Positions 1 to 9,695 are shown, counted from the stretch's first letter. The stretch: DNA of 21,595 bases from Discostella pseudostelligera (GCA_036940085.1 JALLBK010000205.1:1-21595), one strand, 5' to 3'. The notes: a model not told the origin generated them from the letters alone. Numbers and translations: made by a program.

Positions 1-396
1 CGTAATATGGTCGCGGACCATTTCAAAACGGTAACTAGTTGCGATATGGGGAGTAACATCGACGCGGATGGCGGGGACATCGCCAAATCATATCTGCCGG
101 ACTGCCGGAAGATCCTAATTGGCGATAATTATTGGTCTTCCCGTCGCCGCTTCAAGTTGCTGACGCAGGGATACGATTCCCAATTGTAGAATTTCTACGA
201 GAGTTCTCCGCCCGCCGCCTTCCTCTCCGTCACTCCGCCCGCCGGCAGCGGCATGCTGACCATGAAACTTCCTTCCTCGTAGGCGCCTGCCACCTCCGTC
301 GTCTCTCATCATTTACCGCTTAGTCACCGTGCTTGAGTCCGCTACTATCCAGAACTCGTGCACAAAATATAATTGAACATAGAACGCTTCGTGAAA
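1..396. other. Upstream region and 5' UTR of the PDZ-PPR gene
   Basis: No gene could be supported here. The left end carries a short perfect inverted repeat at 7-21 (ATGGTC, GCG spacer, GACCAT). Positions 190-300 are C/T- and GC-rich with many CGCC/CCGCC runs, as often seen near promoters in this window. The reading frame of the downstream gene is open back to a TTG at 373, but the first ATG is at 397, so 373-396 is taken as 5' UTR. Small open frames on both strands in this stretch have low-complexity Arg/Gly-rich translations and are not convincing. Confidence 0.5.
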
Positions 397-3300
397 ATGG
401 TGAAGTACACATCTGCAGCATTAGTCATCTTCACTACGGCCAAGTTGAATACTGGTGCATCATTACAGGCACAAACATCCGCCTTCGTTGCCCAACGTCT
501 TCGGAGCCAACAACAACGAACCTGCCACACTAATTTCAACAGTCGACGATACTCTGCCATTCCCTATGATGAATACTCTGAAATCGATAGTACCGATCTG
601 GGGGGTCGACTACCCTCGTTTCCCTCCGCGACAAGTCTACTCGACATTGTCCCCGATGATAATCAAGTAGAGGTCGATGCCATCTTAGCCAAGAAAGAAG
701 AGCGTCGTATTGCACGATTACGTCGTACTCGCAAGCCCAAATATCAAATCACTCTTCCCATTGGTATCGCATTATCAGGCCAGGCTCCTCCATCGATCTC
801 GACGACCGATACTGGTGGAGCTCAGGCACTGGAATCACTTGTGGCAAAGGGACAAGAGATTGCCGTTGCGAATACCATTGGCATGTCACTGCGTCAGGTA
901 TATAGCGGACGTAAATTATCAGAATTAGCATTAGATGTGGACACACTGCGATTTCAATCCTTTGAGGATGAGTTGCAAGGTCGTCGTGTCGTCGAGACCG
1001 ACAATGAGAATGTGGATGCTGTCGATTCTGCTGAATACCTTGGCTCCGTGCAGCTACTGCAGAATTCTGCACTTGAAATGCTCGATGAATCATTTGATGG
1101 TGTTGTAGTCTCCTCGGTAGCACGAGGTGGGTTGGCATGGAAATCAGGTGTACGGGCGGGAGATATTCTAACGGCCACATCGGCCACCATGGGGAACAAA
1201 CTGTGGCCTAAGAGTACGTTGGATGGAATAAAGTCCGCCATTTCATCAAGGAAGGTCATTTCACCCACTATGGATTTTGAATTCCGTCAGTTGACAAGTG
1301 ACGAGGTGGATAGTACTGAGGTTGTGCAGACTTTTGAGTTGTCGTTGTCGCGTCCTATTGGAATTAATGTAGAAGGTGAGGTTCAATGCCGTATGTGCAT
1401 GCGTTCAATCTTTAAGGTGTACTCGCTGACAATTCTCTCCAACATTCACTGACGCAGACACGGACGATGGATATGTCACAATCATGGGTATATCGGACAA
1501 AGCCGCACCGGGGGTGAAAGAAAGACTTCGTGTAGGTGACCGCGTCGTCTCTGTTGCGTCATCTGTCGGGGACCAAATGTGGGATGTTTACAGCACTGAT
1601 GGCCTCACATCTGCTGTAACAAGCCGCCTACCTGGACAATCGGTCAGGCTTGCATTTGAACGCGTCGGGGAAGCCGAAGCAGTGAATAAAACAGAGCAAA
1701 CAGTATCGGCACCTACCACATCCCTCAGTAGTGCTGTCGTCGGTTTTCGCCAGGCTGGAAAATCAGTCGACGCTTCTGCAATGTCTGCCACATCTTCAGC
1801 GGCTGATTTGCAATCAACGTCTACTCCAAGTGCCGCGCAAAAGATGCTTTTAACTCGATCGCGTGATTTACTGCGAACATACATTGCGAGGAATGAAGTT
1901 ACAAAGAATGTCAAAGTTGCAGACCGTGTCCTTGAGGCCGTCATGGACGCATCTGCTACCTTAGATGGAAAGACACTGAGCTTAATTATGAAAGCTTACA
2001 ACACCTGCAACGAGGTCGAGAAGACCATTCGAATATTTGAGGAAGTTTTTGGCTTGGCCGGGGATGGATCTGAAAGAGAAGTGGAAAAAATCTACGACGG
2101 CAAGCTTCGCGCGGACATCTCCGCCTTCAATATCATCACTATATCAGCGCTTCTTCGGGCTCACGCCATCCGTGGAGATTACGAATCAGCATTGCGAGTC
2201 CTCGCGGCTGTGGAGGGCAATGCTGAATTCTCTATCAAGGGCGAGAAATCGCGTTCTTGGTCGGGAAAGGGAGACCCACTCAATATGCTTCCTGACACTC
2301 GAACTTACAACATTGCTCTGGCAGCTGCCGCAAAACGAGGAACAGATGAGGGTCTTCGCGCGGCTATGGAAATTTTCGACAGCATGCCAAACCCATCGTT
2401 GAACAATCCTCCGTTTGGTAAGCCCGCGAAGAACTTGGTTACCTTCAATACCATGATCAATGCATTTGCCAATGCGGGGCAGTACCAAAATGCTTACAGC
2501 GTATTCCTGGCCATGAAAAAATCAATCGTTCGACCGGATAGGGTAACCTACACGACACTCATCAAGGCGTCCATCAAGAGTGGTGACGTGAATAAGGCGC
2601 TAGACCTTCTCGATGATATGAAGTGGGTCGGCATTCAACCAGATATCGTGAGCTACAACAATATAATTGAATCACTTTGCAATGCCAATAGACTGTTCGA
2701 AGCAAAGGATCTCGTGAATGAGATGGAAAGGGCACAAGTCTCACCTGATTCCATGACATACGGGCTGCTGATGAAAGGACTCTTGAAAGCGAACAAACCA
2801 GGTCCATGCTTGACATTATTTGAGAGCGCATTTTCCGATCGACGGACTACAGCTCTGACGGAAAATGTCCAACTGTACACGACCGCAATATCCGCTGCAG
2901 CCGCACTTGGTGACCACGAAAGAGCACTTGACCTCGTGTCGCGAATGAACCTCGCTGGAGTCAAGCCGAATAAAAAGACACTTACTGCACTCATGGGAGC
3001 ATGCATTGCTGGTAAGAAGTATAAAGCCGCTGCAGATATCTTTCCAAAGATTAAGAACCCGGACAACTACGCCGTTTCGGTGGGACATGAGGCACTTTGT
3101 CTTGCGGGTAAATTTAGTGCCGCCTTGGAGCTTATCACCGACCAACAAAGTGGCCTGAAGATGCTCAAGGGTAAGCAGGTGATGAGTGGGTACAATACAT
3201 TGATAAAAGAAGCATTGAATGCTGGCGACTTGGGCATTGCTCGTGAGGCACTGGTGAGTTTTGATTCGTCGATTTTCCAACCAACTACATAGTTACCATG

Positions 3301-3864
3301 TCCACTGATCAATACGCGCTGTCCAACCTATTATAGTCTGGTTTATTAAAAGCAGGGTACATTCCGTCAAAGCTAACGTTTGGTGCAATAAGTGAAAGTC
3401 TTCACCTCCAAGGCGATTTGCCACTCACCTCTGCGGCGATGAAGAAAAGCATTGATTCGCAGCGATCAGATGGAACGTTTCAATACCTCTTATTTGTACT
3501 TGACTCCATGGAATCGCGAAAGTTAACCGTCGACTCAGCGTTCTATGCATCTATTTTGGTGTGGGCTGCACAAGCTGGTGGCCTGCATAAACGAATTGCA
3601 TCGCTGCTAACGCAGTCTAGGAAAAGTGGCAACCAACAAGAAAAAACACTCTCAGAATCACAATCGTCAGAGGAGTCAGATTCGGGGCGAGTCTCTTGGG
3701 AAGATTTGTTTGAGAATTACTCCAACTACAAGGAAAGGTTAGATGATGCACGTATTGTTCTCGCACCAGTCCGAGTCTCAAGCAAGGACCTCGGGCGCGT
3801 TTTAGCAGCAGAACAAGCTGTGGCATATAGAGGTGGAAGAGTCGGACCTGCTCGTTCAAGATAA
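397..3864 (+). CDS. Plastid-targeted PDZ-domain plus pentatricopeptide-repeat (PPR) protein
   Basis: Three exons: 397-1375, 1458-3253 and 3337-3864, giving about 1100 residues. Introns 1376-1457 (82 nt, GTGAGG...ACGCAG) and 3254-3336 (83 nt, GTGAGT...TTATAG) restore one frame across the whole protein. The start at 397 (AAAATGG) is the first ATG. The N-terminus has a short hydrophobic segment followed by QTSAFVAQR, an ASAFAP-like motif with Phe at +1, so import into the secondary plastid is inferred. Two PDZ-like domains lie at about residues 225-310 and 318-398, each with a GVxAGD or RLRVGD turn. About eleven PPR units follow (residues about 490-940). The clearest have the VTYxTLI..A...GD...ALDLLDDM pattern and end in a Pro. 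PPR proteins bind organelle RNA and act in its processing, stability or translation; PDZ domains bind C-terminal peptides. Their fusion suggests an RNA-binding factor tethered to a protein partner. The exact RNA target cannot be read from here. Confidence 0.87.
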
Positions 3865-4229
3865 CTAGATTCCTCCAACATAATCACCGATAAACAATAA
3901 GAGCTACAAATATCACTAACATCGTGCATTGCTACCACTAAGGCCGGCCGCCATGGTTACTTGCTTTTTGCTTGCAGGCAGCTCTGGTGTACAGTTTGGT
4001 ACAGTTTGGTACCGACCTCCGATACCTACCACGTGGCAGCTTTGAATTTGGCGGGAAAGCACCAAATCTCCGCCCTCAATCTAAGTTAGCCAAAATCGCA
4101 GCCCGCCCGGCGGCAGTTGGGTGGCCGCGCCGGCTCACGAGCTTGTTCTGTCTGTCGTCCGACCGCCCTGAGCCCACACGGCCACACCGACGACGCAGAC
4201 TCAGTATCTACGTTGAATAGACCTTCACC
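3865..4229. promoter_or_regulatory. Intergenic region between the PDZ-PPR gene and the ATP synthase f-like gene
   Basis: This 365-nt stretch holds the 3' end of the upstream transcript and the promoter of the next gene. It contains a perfect 10-bp tandem repeat (ACAGTTTGGT at 3991-4000 and 4001-4010), a CCACGTGG palindrome at 4029-4036, and GGCGGGAAA at 4050-4058, whose complement TTTCCCGCC fits the E2F consensus. A 30-codon open frame at 3953-4045 begins in a very good initiation context (GCCGCCATGG). It could be an upstream ORF, but nothing else supports it. Positions 4100-4200 are GC-rich. Confidence 0.4.
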
Positions 4230-4767
4230 ATGGCGAGCATCCAAGCAAGGTTCAATTCCATGCTCCACAACACGGCGGAGTACTACAGGCCGCTCATCCG
4301 GGCTGGAAGGTGAGCCTGAGTGGGGGGGGGGATTGTTGGCATTGGTGTGCATTGGAAAGATACGGAAATTAATTCGAGTTTGCGCGTCGGCGTCGATCTG
4401 ATGCGACATTACTATTTACCCGCCTCACCTTGGACTCCCACGCCCTATTGACATCCTTCGCCCATCTTGATGATACTAACGTCCTTTTTGCCTCTTCCAT
4501 TATTTATTCCCAGTGTCAAGCCGCTGTGGCACATGATGATCGCAACTTCTATCCTCATGTACACTCAGAACTACATTTTCAACAAGGGTAAGTGTCAACT
4601 ATACGCCGACCAATATTTCCTTTCCGAGGCAGCTACTAAAATTTATCTTATCAAATATGCCATTTTTCTCCGTGAGTACAGGAGCGACGGTTCAGGCTGG
4701 CAGGAAGGAGCAGAAGTTGGCGTTGGAAGAATATTATGCCAAGCATGGACATTCTGGGCACCACTAA
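4230..4767 (+). CDS. Mitochondrial ATP synthase subunit f-like protein
   Basis: Three small exons: 4230-4309, 4514-4587 and 4682-4767, giving 79 residues. Introns are 4310-4513 (204 nt, GTGAGC...CCCAG) and 4588-4681 (94 nt, GTAAGT...TACAG). The start sits in ACCATGG context. Residues about 27-50 read KPLWHMMIATSILMYTQNY, one predicted membrane span preceded by a Lys-Pro-Leu-Trp-His motif. As I recall it, yeast Atp17 (subunit f of the F1Fo ATP synthase) has the same KPLWH motif directly before its single membrane helix. The size and one-helix topology also fit an Fo supernumerary subunit of the inner mitochondrial membrane. The tail is charged and ends in HGHSGHH. Intron 1 contains a run of ten G. 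The identification rests on a short motif and topology, so another small one-helix inner-membrane protein remains possible. The gene structure itself is well supported. Confidence 0.65.
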
Positions 4768-5319
4768 ATGTGTGAGCTCAGGGTATGGGCAAATTTACAC
4801 AGTCTTGTGGCGTCAAAGTTAATTTTTTGTATCCATGAGTTTATCAGTGTTGCGTTTGTCTATAGAGAGGATGACTGAATTGGAACTGAGGGGGTGGATC
4901 GGTGGATCTAGGAAAACGTACCTAGCAACAGTGCAATTTATTGTCGGGGAGGATATCAATTCATTAAAGTAATGAATAATATTTGATATCCGATGACAAA
5001 AGCGTATGAACAACTTTCGGAGGGATTGATTGCAGGACGTGCTCATTGCAGCGCTCCAACAAGCATTCAGCCTCCCTCCGTTCCAGGAAATAGCAGACAT
5101 ACAATGATGTGTGCAATTCCTTGTAATTAATGCATTATAATTTGATATTGTACATTTTGAATCAAAGTTTGGAGGTGAGAGGGTGGGGGAGGGTCGGTCA
5201 TGATGTAGGGCTCCATGGAGATGGACAAATAATAATGGGGAGGAGGGCGGAGATATTATTGATACTATCGCTGTGTAGGTCCAATTGGCGAGGACTCCCA
5301 ATAACTACACGCCCAGAAC
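4768..5319. other. Intergenic region with a strong imperfect hairpin
   Basis: This is a 552-nt stretch without a supported gene. It is AT-rich in its middle (4920-5160) and purine-rich in 5165-5260. Its main structure is the inverted repeat at 4951-4991, described separately. A 160-codon open frame lies on the minus strand (4819-5301) but starts only at TTG and has no recognisable domain. The last part should carry the promoter of the coiled-coil gene starting at 5320. No TATA box or other clear element was seen. Confidence 0.4.
4951..4991. repeat. Imperfect inverted repeat (hairpin, 16 paired bases)
   Basis: The left arm is GGATATCAATTCATTA (4951-4966), the loop is AAG (4967-4969), and the right arm is TAATGAA (4970-4976) plus TTGATATCC (4983-4991), interrupted by a six-base bulge TAATAT. 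All 16 arm bases pair. It lies 184 nt after the stop of the ATP synthase f-like gene. It could be a 3'-end signal, a decayed inverted-repeat element or a structured RNA; the sequence does not decide. Confidence 0.6.
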
Positions 5320-7626
5320 ATGATGTCAAGCTGCCACACAAATCCAAAGACGATGGCGGCCGCAGCCGAAGTCATCGGCGACGGCAACAGCCATCCAATG
5401 TACTACGATGAAATCCATATCACCGATAGCGGTGCTCTGATACCAGTATCCAACGACGTCAATGACATGATATCCGATACCGACGAGCCAGATCTCAGTA
5501 CGCATCTTGCAGAACTGGCATCGGAATTATTGAGATTGCAGGAACAAGGCAATAGTGCAGAACCTCGTCGGACGGGTGTGTTCTCCCCAGAATCATTGCG
5601 CCGATGGGCGAGAGAAGTACCTTGCGATGCACCCGTTACACCATTGGCATCCCCAGCGACCCCCGCGCCCGTCATGCCCTCGCCGCTAGACTCTCTCCCC
5701 ACACCTACATCGACTTCAGATGGTCGGTCGGACGCAGCCGAATTCTTGAGAGATCGGATCCAAAAAATGCAACTCCATGATGAAAGTGGTGTACTTACCA
5801 ATGCTGCTACTACTGACTCCGCTGCTGCAGAGAGTAGGATTGCAGACTTCAGCCACCGGAGTGATTATGAGCAATTGCGTATCGAAAAGGGTGAGGCAGA
5901 GGCAGAAGCGGCATTACTCAGTGCAGAGCTCATAACACTGCGGGGTAGACACGAGGATGAGAAGAGACAACTGATGAAAACTGTGAAAGATTTGAGACGT
6001 TGGAATGAGGAGCTTGAAAGTCGTATGTCGTTGCAACGCTTGGATAGAAAGGCAAATAATGGGACAGAGACAACAATTAATAATGGAAGGTCTAGGTCTG
6101 GGTCTTCACAAACGTCAGTAGAAGATCGAGACACCAAATTTGGATTTAGGGTACGAGCTCTTGCCCAACGATGGACATCTCCTCATCCAAGAAGTAGCCC
6201 GTGTACCATTGATGGAGATGAGGAGGTATCTTATCCATCATCTTCTGACCACCATGAATTTCCTCGCGGCATCAGTGGAGGTGAAAATACTGAGCAGGTG
6301 GGTTCGGAGGTTCTACGCTCTACAATAGGTGACGGAGATGAATCCCAATCGACCATTGCATTACTTCAGGAGCAGCTTCGTCAATCTGAGCATCGGGCCG
6401 CGATTCTAGAACAACGTCTAGCAATAGTCAAAGAATCAGGCGATGCTGTCATTCAGTCTCTCAATGAAGAGTTGGCAGATTTGGCCGATGATAGAGCTAA
6501 GTCCGAAGCCGCAATGATAAAAGAATTATCCATTTTGGATAATCAAAGGCGGGAAGAGAGGAGTGAGAACGAGAAACGGATTCAAGAGTGGATTGCTCAC
6601 GATGCACATCGAAAGGCGGAGGGAGAGGAGTATGAGGCTAGGATTAAATCATTGTTGGAAACTGTTCGTATGATGAGTGAGGGTGTGGCAGATTGTGAGA
6701 TTGGGACCAACTCTTCTTCTTGGGATAAAGAAGCCGAGATTGAAGTATACGATGAGTTGATAAATTACATTCAATTGCTTGGAAAGGGAAATAGATCACT
6801 CATCTCATCGATCAATGACGCGTTTGACCTGGAATTCAATGCAAATCCCAATGTTGCGGATAATATGTTGGAGTATTACCGGTCACGCCCAGAGCTGAGA
6901 GACTTTACTCTGAAATCCGAGTTACCACGCATGCACTATGAAGTGCTTGTGGTCGATGACGAAACGGGGAAAGAAATGAAACTCAATTCAACAGATGAAA
7001 TACGATCATATTTTGCATCGCTAGAAAAGTCGAACGTAGACGACGAAGTGGATATCTTACTACGAGCTGCAAATCAATCATTGTTGGCAGATCCGCTTGG
7101 CATTTTATCGGGCGAAGGTGATGGAAGACTAGTGCATTCCGGCCGCTTCCACTCTACACTTATTGCAACCGACTGCTCTTTCAAACTTGATTTGCGCCGC
7201 GAAGGACAGCGTCGAGTCAAGGTGCAGTGTGAGCTCGCAATTTGTGTCCCATCTGGATCGGACGGTAGTATTATTGCAGCAGCACCACCTGAGGACGAAG
7301 GAAAGGAGGAGAAAAACAGTGCAACCTTGGAACTTGCACGTGCCATTCTAGTTATTCAATTCTCACCATCACCGACATCTACCCCTTCCGGTCCATTGGT
7401 CAAGTACGCCTTGATGGATATCAAACCGACAATCAGCGATCATGAAGATGGAACTGATACCGCGCGAGCGATACAGTCTGCTGCAGCTGTCCTGGCACGT
7501 GATCGCTACAACCATATTCAATGCGCCAGTCCTGAAGTGCGGCCTCATGTTGTCAAGAGTCGATTCTTTGCACGGGTGAAACAATTTTCAGGCAGACGCG
7601 GAAGTGGATCAGATAATTTGCATTAG
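5320..7626 (+). CDS. Coiled-coil protein of unknown function, paralogous in its middle to the 11955-14726 gene
   Basis: One exon of 768 residues. Two ATGs open the frame at 5320 and 5323; an ATG at 5353 (ACGATGG) has an equally good context and is an alternative start. Residues 1-160 are acidic, then Pro/Ser/Thr-rich (PATPAPVMPSPLDS) and probably disordered. Residues about 180-250 and 340-450 are heptad-rich and Glu/Lys/Arg-rich, as in coiled coils. Residues 362-415 contain the module LEQRLAIVKESGDAVIQSL followed by NEELADL, which recurs in the other coiled-coil protein of this window. Residues about 530-768 look globular (YEVLVVDDETGKEMKL, then alternating hydrophobic strands, then an Arg-rich end RVKQFSGRRG). 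I recognise no enzyme motif, signal peptide or membrane span, so a soluble scaffold or cytoskeletal role is only a guess. Confidence 0.8.
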   Translation: MMSSCHTNPKTMAAAAEVIGDGNSHPMYYDEIHITDSGALIPVSNDVNDMISDTDEPDLSTHLAELASELLRLQEQGNSAEPRRTGVFSPESLRRWAREVPCDAPVTPLASPATPAPVMPSPLDSLPTPTSTSDGRSDAAEFLRDRIQKMQLHDESGVLTNAATTDSAAAESRIADFSHRSDYEQLRIEKGEAEAEAALLSAELITLRGRHEDEKRQLMKTVKDLRRWNEELESRMSLQRLDRKANNGTETTINNGRSRSGSSQTSVEDRDTKFGFRVRALAQRWTSPHPRSSPCTIDGDEEVSYPSSSDHHEFPRGISGGENTEQVGSEVLRSTIGDGDESQSTIALLQEQLRQSEHRAAILEQRLAIVKESGDAVIQSLNEELADLADDRAKSEAAMIKELSILDNQRREERSENEKRIQEWIAHDAHRKAEGEEYEARIKSLLETVRMMSEGVADCEIGTNSSSWDKEAEIEVYDELINYIQLLGKGNRSLISSINDAFDLEFNANPNVADNMLEYYRSRPELRDFTLKSELPRMHYEVLVVDDETGKEMKLNSTDEIRSYFASLEKSNVDDEVDILLRAANQSLLADPLGILSGEGDGRLVHSGRFHSTLIATDCSFKLDLRREGQRRVKVQCELAICVPSGSDGSIIAAAPPEDEGKEEKNSATLELARAILVIQFSPSPTSTPSGPLVKYALMDIKPTISDHEDGTDTARAIQSAAAVLARDRYNHIQCASPEVRPHVVKSRFFARVKQFSGRRGSGSDNLH

Positions 7627-7988
7627 ATTCAATCTTAATGCCTGCATCGTTTATTTCCGGACTAGCTTTCACGATGACTTCACATGTACTGCATGCTGCA
7701 GAGTGCCTTATTATTGACATATTAGTGCCTTATAATTGACATATTCAAACGATGCATCTGTCGACGGTGATAATTATTCGTTTGGCTAGACGCCACGGCC
7801 ATCACTTGTTTTGGATCGATTGATGATCATTCATCATGCAACCATCATCTTCTTCACTCGTCACTGTCACCTGCTACATACGAAGTTCCCGCCAGATCTT
7901 TTGCGATCTTTTTCCACGAAGTTCCCGCCAGAACTCTCGCCGCGCCGTCATCCAAAATCCAACCAATCAATGAAAAAAAAATGCAACC
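7627..7988. promoter_or_regulatory. Promoter region of the WD40 gene with two direct-repeat pairs and paired TTCCCGCC elements
   Basis: This 362-nt gap contains a 22-nt tandem duplication with one mismatch at 7702-7723 and 7724-7745. It also contains a 17-nt exact direct repeat (ACGAAGTTCCCGCCAGA) at 7880-7896 and 7916-7932, offset 36 bp. Each 17-mer contains TTCCCGCC, which resembles an E2F/DP binding site. The pair lies 57-109 nt before the ATG, a plausible promoter or 5' UTR position. No gene or RNA was recognised in the gap. Confidence 0.5.
7702..7745. repeat. 22-nt tandem duplication
   Basis: Two adjacent 22-nt copies (7702-7723 and 7724-7745), each starting AGTGCCTTAT and ending TTGACATATT, differ at one base (T versus A at the eleventh position). 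They lie just downstream of the coiled-coil gene's stop, probably in or near its 3' UTR. This looks like a simple local duplication; no mobile-element features surround it. Confidence 0.85.
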
Positions 7989-9695
7989 ATGGCAATGCAT
8001 CTGATATCTCCTACCGACGCCCTCTTTACTCTCAATTCTTCCTTACAGCACCGTCAGAATGATACACAATCTATTGCGAAGAACACAGGAAAATCTACGG
8101 GAGCGGGTGTGACGGGTGTTTGTTTCGTGAAAGATCCTGCATCGACATTGCACGATGACAGTGACACAAATACGCCTGTGAGGAACCGCCGCCGTCGAAG
8201 TGATAGTGATAGAGATACAAGTAGCAACGATGATGCTACAGACGAAGAATCCAGCGATGACGACGATGTCCATCCACTTCAATTTCGATCCTCCAGTTTG
8301 GTACTTGGCCCCCAACACGCAAGAAAAAATGACACTTGTTATGTAGATAATGAAGCACATCAACACGCAACACATCTATCTGCTGCTTCCTACGACTCTC
8401 TTTCGGGGGCATTGCTAGCCTCTTGTCACATAGATGGATCGGTCAAGCTTTGGGATTTGGCCACACGTCGTTGCAGGATGAATGATATATTTTCAGAGTG
8501 TCCAAGAGGGGCACCGGGCCTCGCGATACGACGCCTTGGCATAGGCTCCGCTGATGGGAGCAACGAATTTCTCTACCAAACTCGTGATCGTCTCGGAACG
8601 GTAACTTTTCATGACTTGAATCGGCCATCTACTCCACTTCTTACACTGCATACACACTCGACAACATTCTGTGCGATATCACCTTGCCACATTGGAGCGG
8701 AGCCGCCGGTAGAAGGAGCAAGCATTGGCGGGGCTAGACATTTGGTAGCATTGCCCACAGAAGAACACTCGGTGGCAATTGTGAGAGACTTACGCTGCAA
8801 TCCTCAGGATAATCCAGCATGGCGAGTGGCTGTGGGTGACGATTATATTAGCTCAATGTATGGAACTCGACGAAAATATGGAATGACGACAAGTTTGGCT
8901 CTCTGCTTGCAGGAGTCGACGAACAATATTGTCCTGGGATGTGGTATGGAGAATGGATCTGCTTTATTTTACGATTTAGGTGCGCTAGGCCGTGGCCGTG
9001 ATCCGTGGTGGATTGAACCTGGGAAAGAAGCAGTGAACGACCACAATATTGATCCCAGATTTATGTGTAGCACTTCGTTGGGGAACGACCCAATACTCTG
9101 CATGGATCTAGTCAGCTCGCGCTCCGCCGAGATGTGTCCAGAAATCATGGAGGACAATTCTCATTATTCATCAAAGACGAAAGCAGCATCACTGGTGGCA
9201 GTGGGAGGTTGTGCAGGGGATGCTAATGCATTATCAGAATTGCCCGAGAATGAACAAGGAACGGTATTGACAATAAAAGTGAAACTGGCGGATGATTCAG
9301 CAACAGATTCTGCTAATGCTTCCATTATGAGAGCATCAGTCCGTTCGAAGACACGTACCTGCTCCATAGACTCAGGTGGTAAGGTCGGCGTTTCGATTTG
9401 TCAATTTCGTCCAGATGGACGCATTTTCGCGGTCGGTGGCTGGGATCACAGGCTTAGGCTGTTTAGTCGAACGTCATCTAAACCATTAGCAATTCTTCGT
9501 GGTCACGACGAAAGCGTTACAGCTATTGATTGGGCGAGCAATGCAGCGTTGTCAGGGCTATTAGCAACAGGTGCAGGTGATGGCAGAATATGTCTTTGGA
9601 GGGTGTTTCCTCATTCCTTAAAAAGTCATGAAAGCGATGCTTTGTCGCGGATTTCAATTGACGATACAACAATCCTACCACCAAACATCAGATGA
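7989..9695 (+). CDS. WD40 repeat protein, GNB1L/Asa1-like (ASTRA complex component)
   Basis: One exon of 568 residues, starting in ACCATGG. The N-terminus (SPTDALFTL, then GAGVTGVCF) matches the opening blade of GNB1L/Asa1 proteins. It is interrupted by an acidic, Arg/Ser-rich insert at about residues 55-95. A WD unit at about 137-160 ends GSVKLWDL. The C-terminal blades are the strongest evidence: GGWDHRLRLFS (about 475-487) then KPLAILRGHDESVTAIDW, and LLATGAGDGRICLWRVFP at about 522-540. From memory this closely follows the end of human GNB1L (GWDHR..., PLAVL, DQRISLWSLYP). In yeast and animals this family works with the TELO2-TTI1-TTI2 (TTT) chaperone system on PIKK kinases, and in yeast it is an ASTRA subunit. 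The middle blades are divergent and carry insertions. The 3' end overlaps the oppositely oriented oxidoreductase CDS by 21 bp. Confidence 0.78.
   Translation: MAMHLISPTDALFTLNSSLQHRQNDTQSIAKNTGKSTGAGVTGVCFVKDPASTLHDDSDTNTPVRNRRRRSDSDRDTSSNDDATDEESSDDDDVHPLQFRSSSLVLGPQHARKNDTCYVDNEAHQHATHLSAASYDSLSGALLASCHIDGSVKLWDLATRRCRMNDIFSECPRGAPGLAIRRLGIGSADGSNEFLYQTRDRLGTVTFHDLNRPSTPLLTLHTHSTTFCAISPCHIGAEPPVEGASIGGARHLVALPTEEHSVAIVRDLRCNPQDNPAWRVAVGDDYISSMYGTRRKYGMTTSLALCLQESTNNIVLGCGMENGSALFYDLGALGRGRDPWWIEPGKEAVNDHNIDPRFMCSTSLGNDPILCMDLVSSRSAEMCPEIMEDNSHYSSKTKAASLVAVGGCAGDANALSELPENEQGTVLTIKVKLADDSATDSANASIMRASVRSKTRTCSIDSGGKVGVSICQFRPDGRIFAVGGWDHRLRLFSRTSSKPLAILRGHDESVTAIDWASNAALSGLLATGAGDGRICLWRVFPHSLKSHESDALSRISIDDTTILPPNIR

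Noticed and set aside
115..312. 65-codon minus-strand frame, Arg/Gly-rich
   Set aside because: The translation is low-complexity from GC-rich DNA, with no splice signals leading to more coding sequence.
397..470. Mitochondrial presequence for the PDZ-PPR protein
   Set aside because: The hydrophobic core followed by TSAF fits the diatom plastid bipartite signal better than an amphipathic basic helix, although targeting was not computed.
749..1180. 143-codon minus-strand frame under the PDZ region
   Set aside because: It is antisense to a clearly coding exon and has no recognisable protein features.
2816..3280. 154-codon minus-strand frame under the PPR region
   Set aside because: It is antisense to PPR repeats whose sense frame is strongly supported.
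4029..4036. CACGTG/E-box as a specific promoter signal next to the GGCGGGAA sites
   Set aside because: CACGTG also appears several times inside coding sequence in this window (for example near 7335, 7495, 10194 and 18543), so its presence is not informative.
3953..4045. 30-codon plus-strand ORF with excellent start context
   Set aside because: There is no evidence of transcription or conservation, and a uORF or chance is equally likely. It is noted in the intergenic entry but not called a gene.
4819..5301. 160-codon open frame on the minus strand in the intergenic region
   Set aside because: It begins at TTG, its first in-frame ATG is far inside, and the translation has no domain, signal or heptad pattern. 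The stretch also contains the hairpin at 4951-4991.
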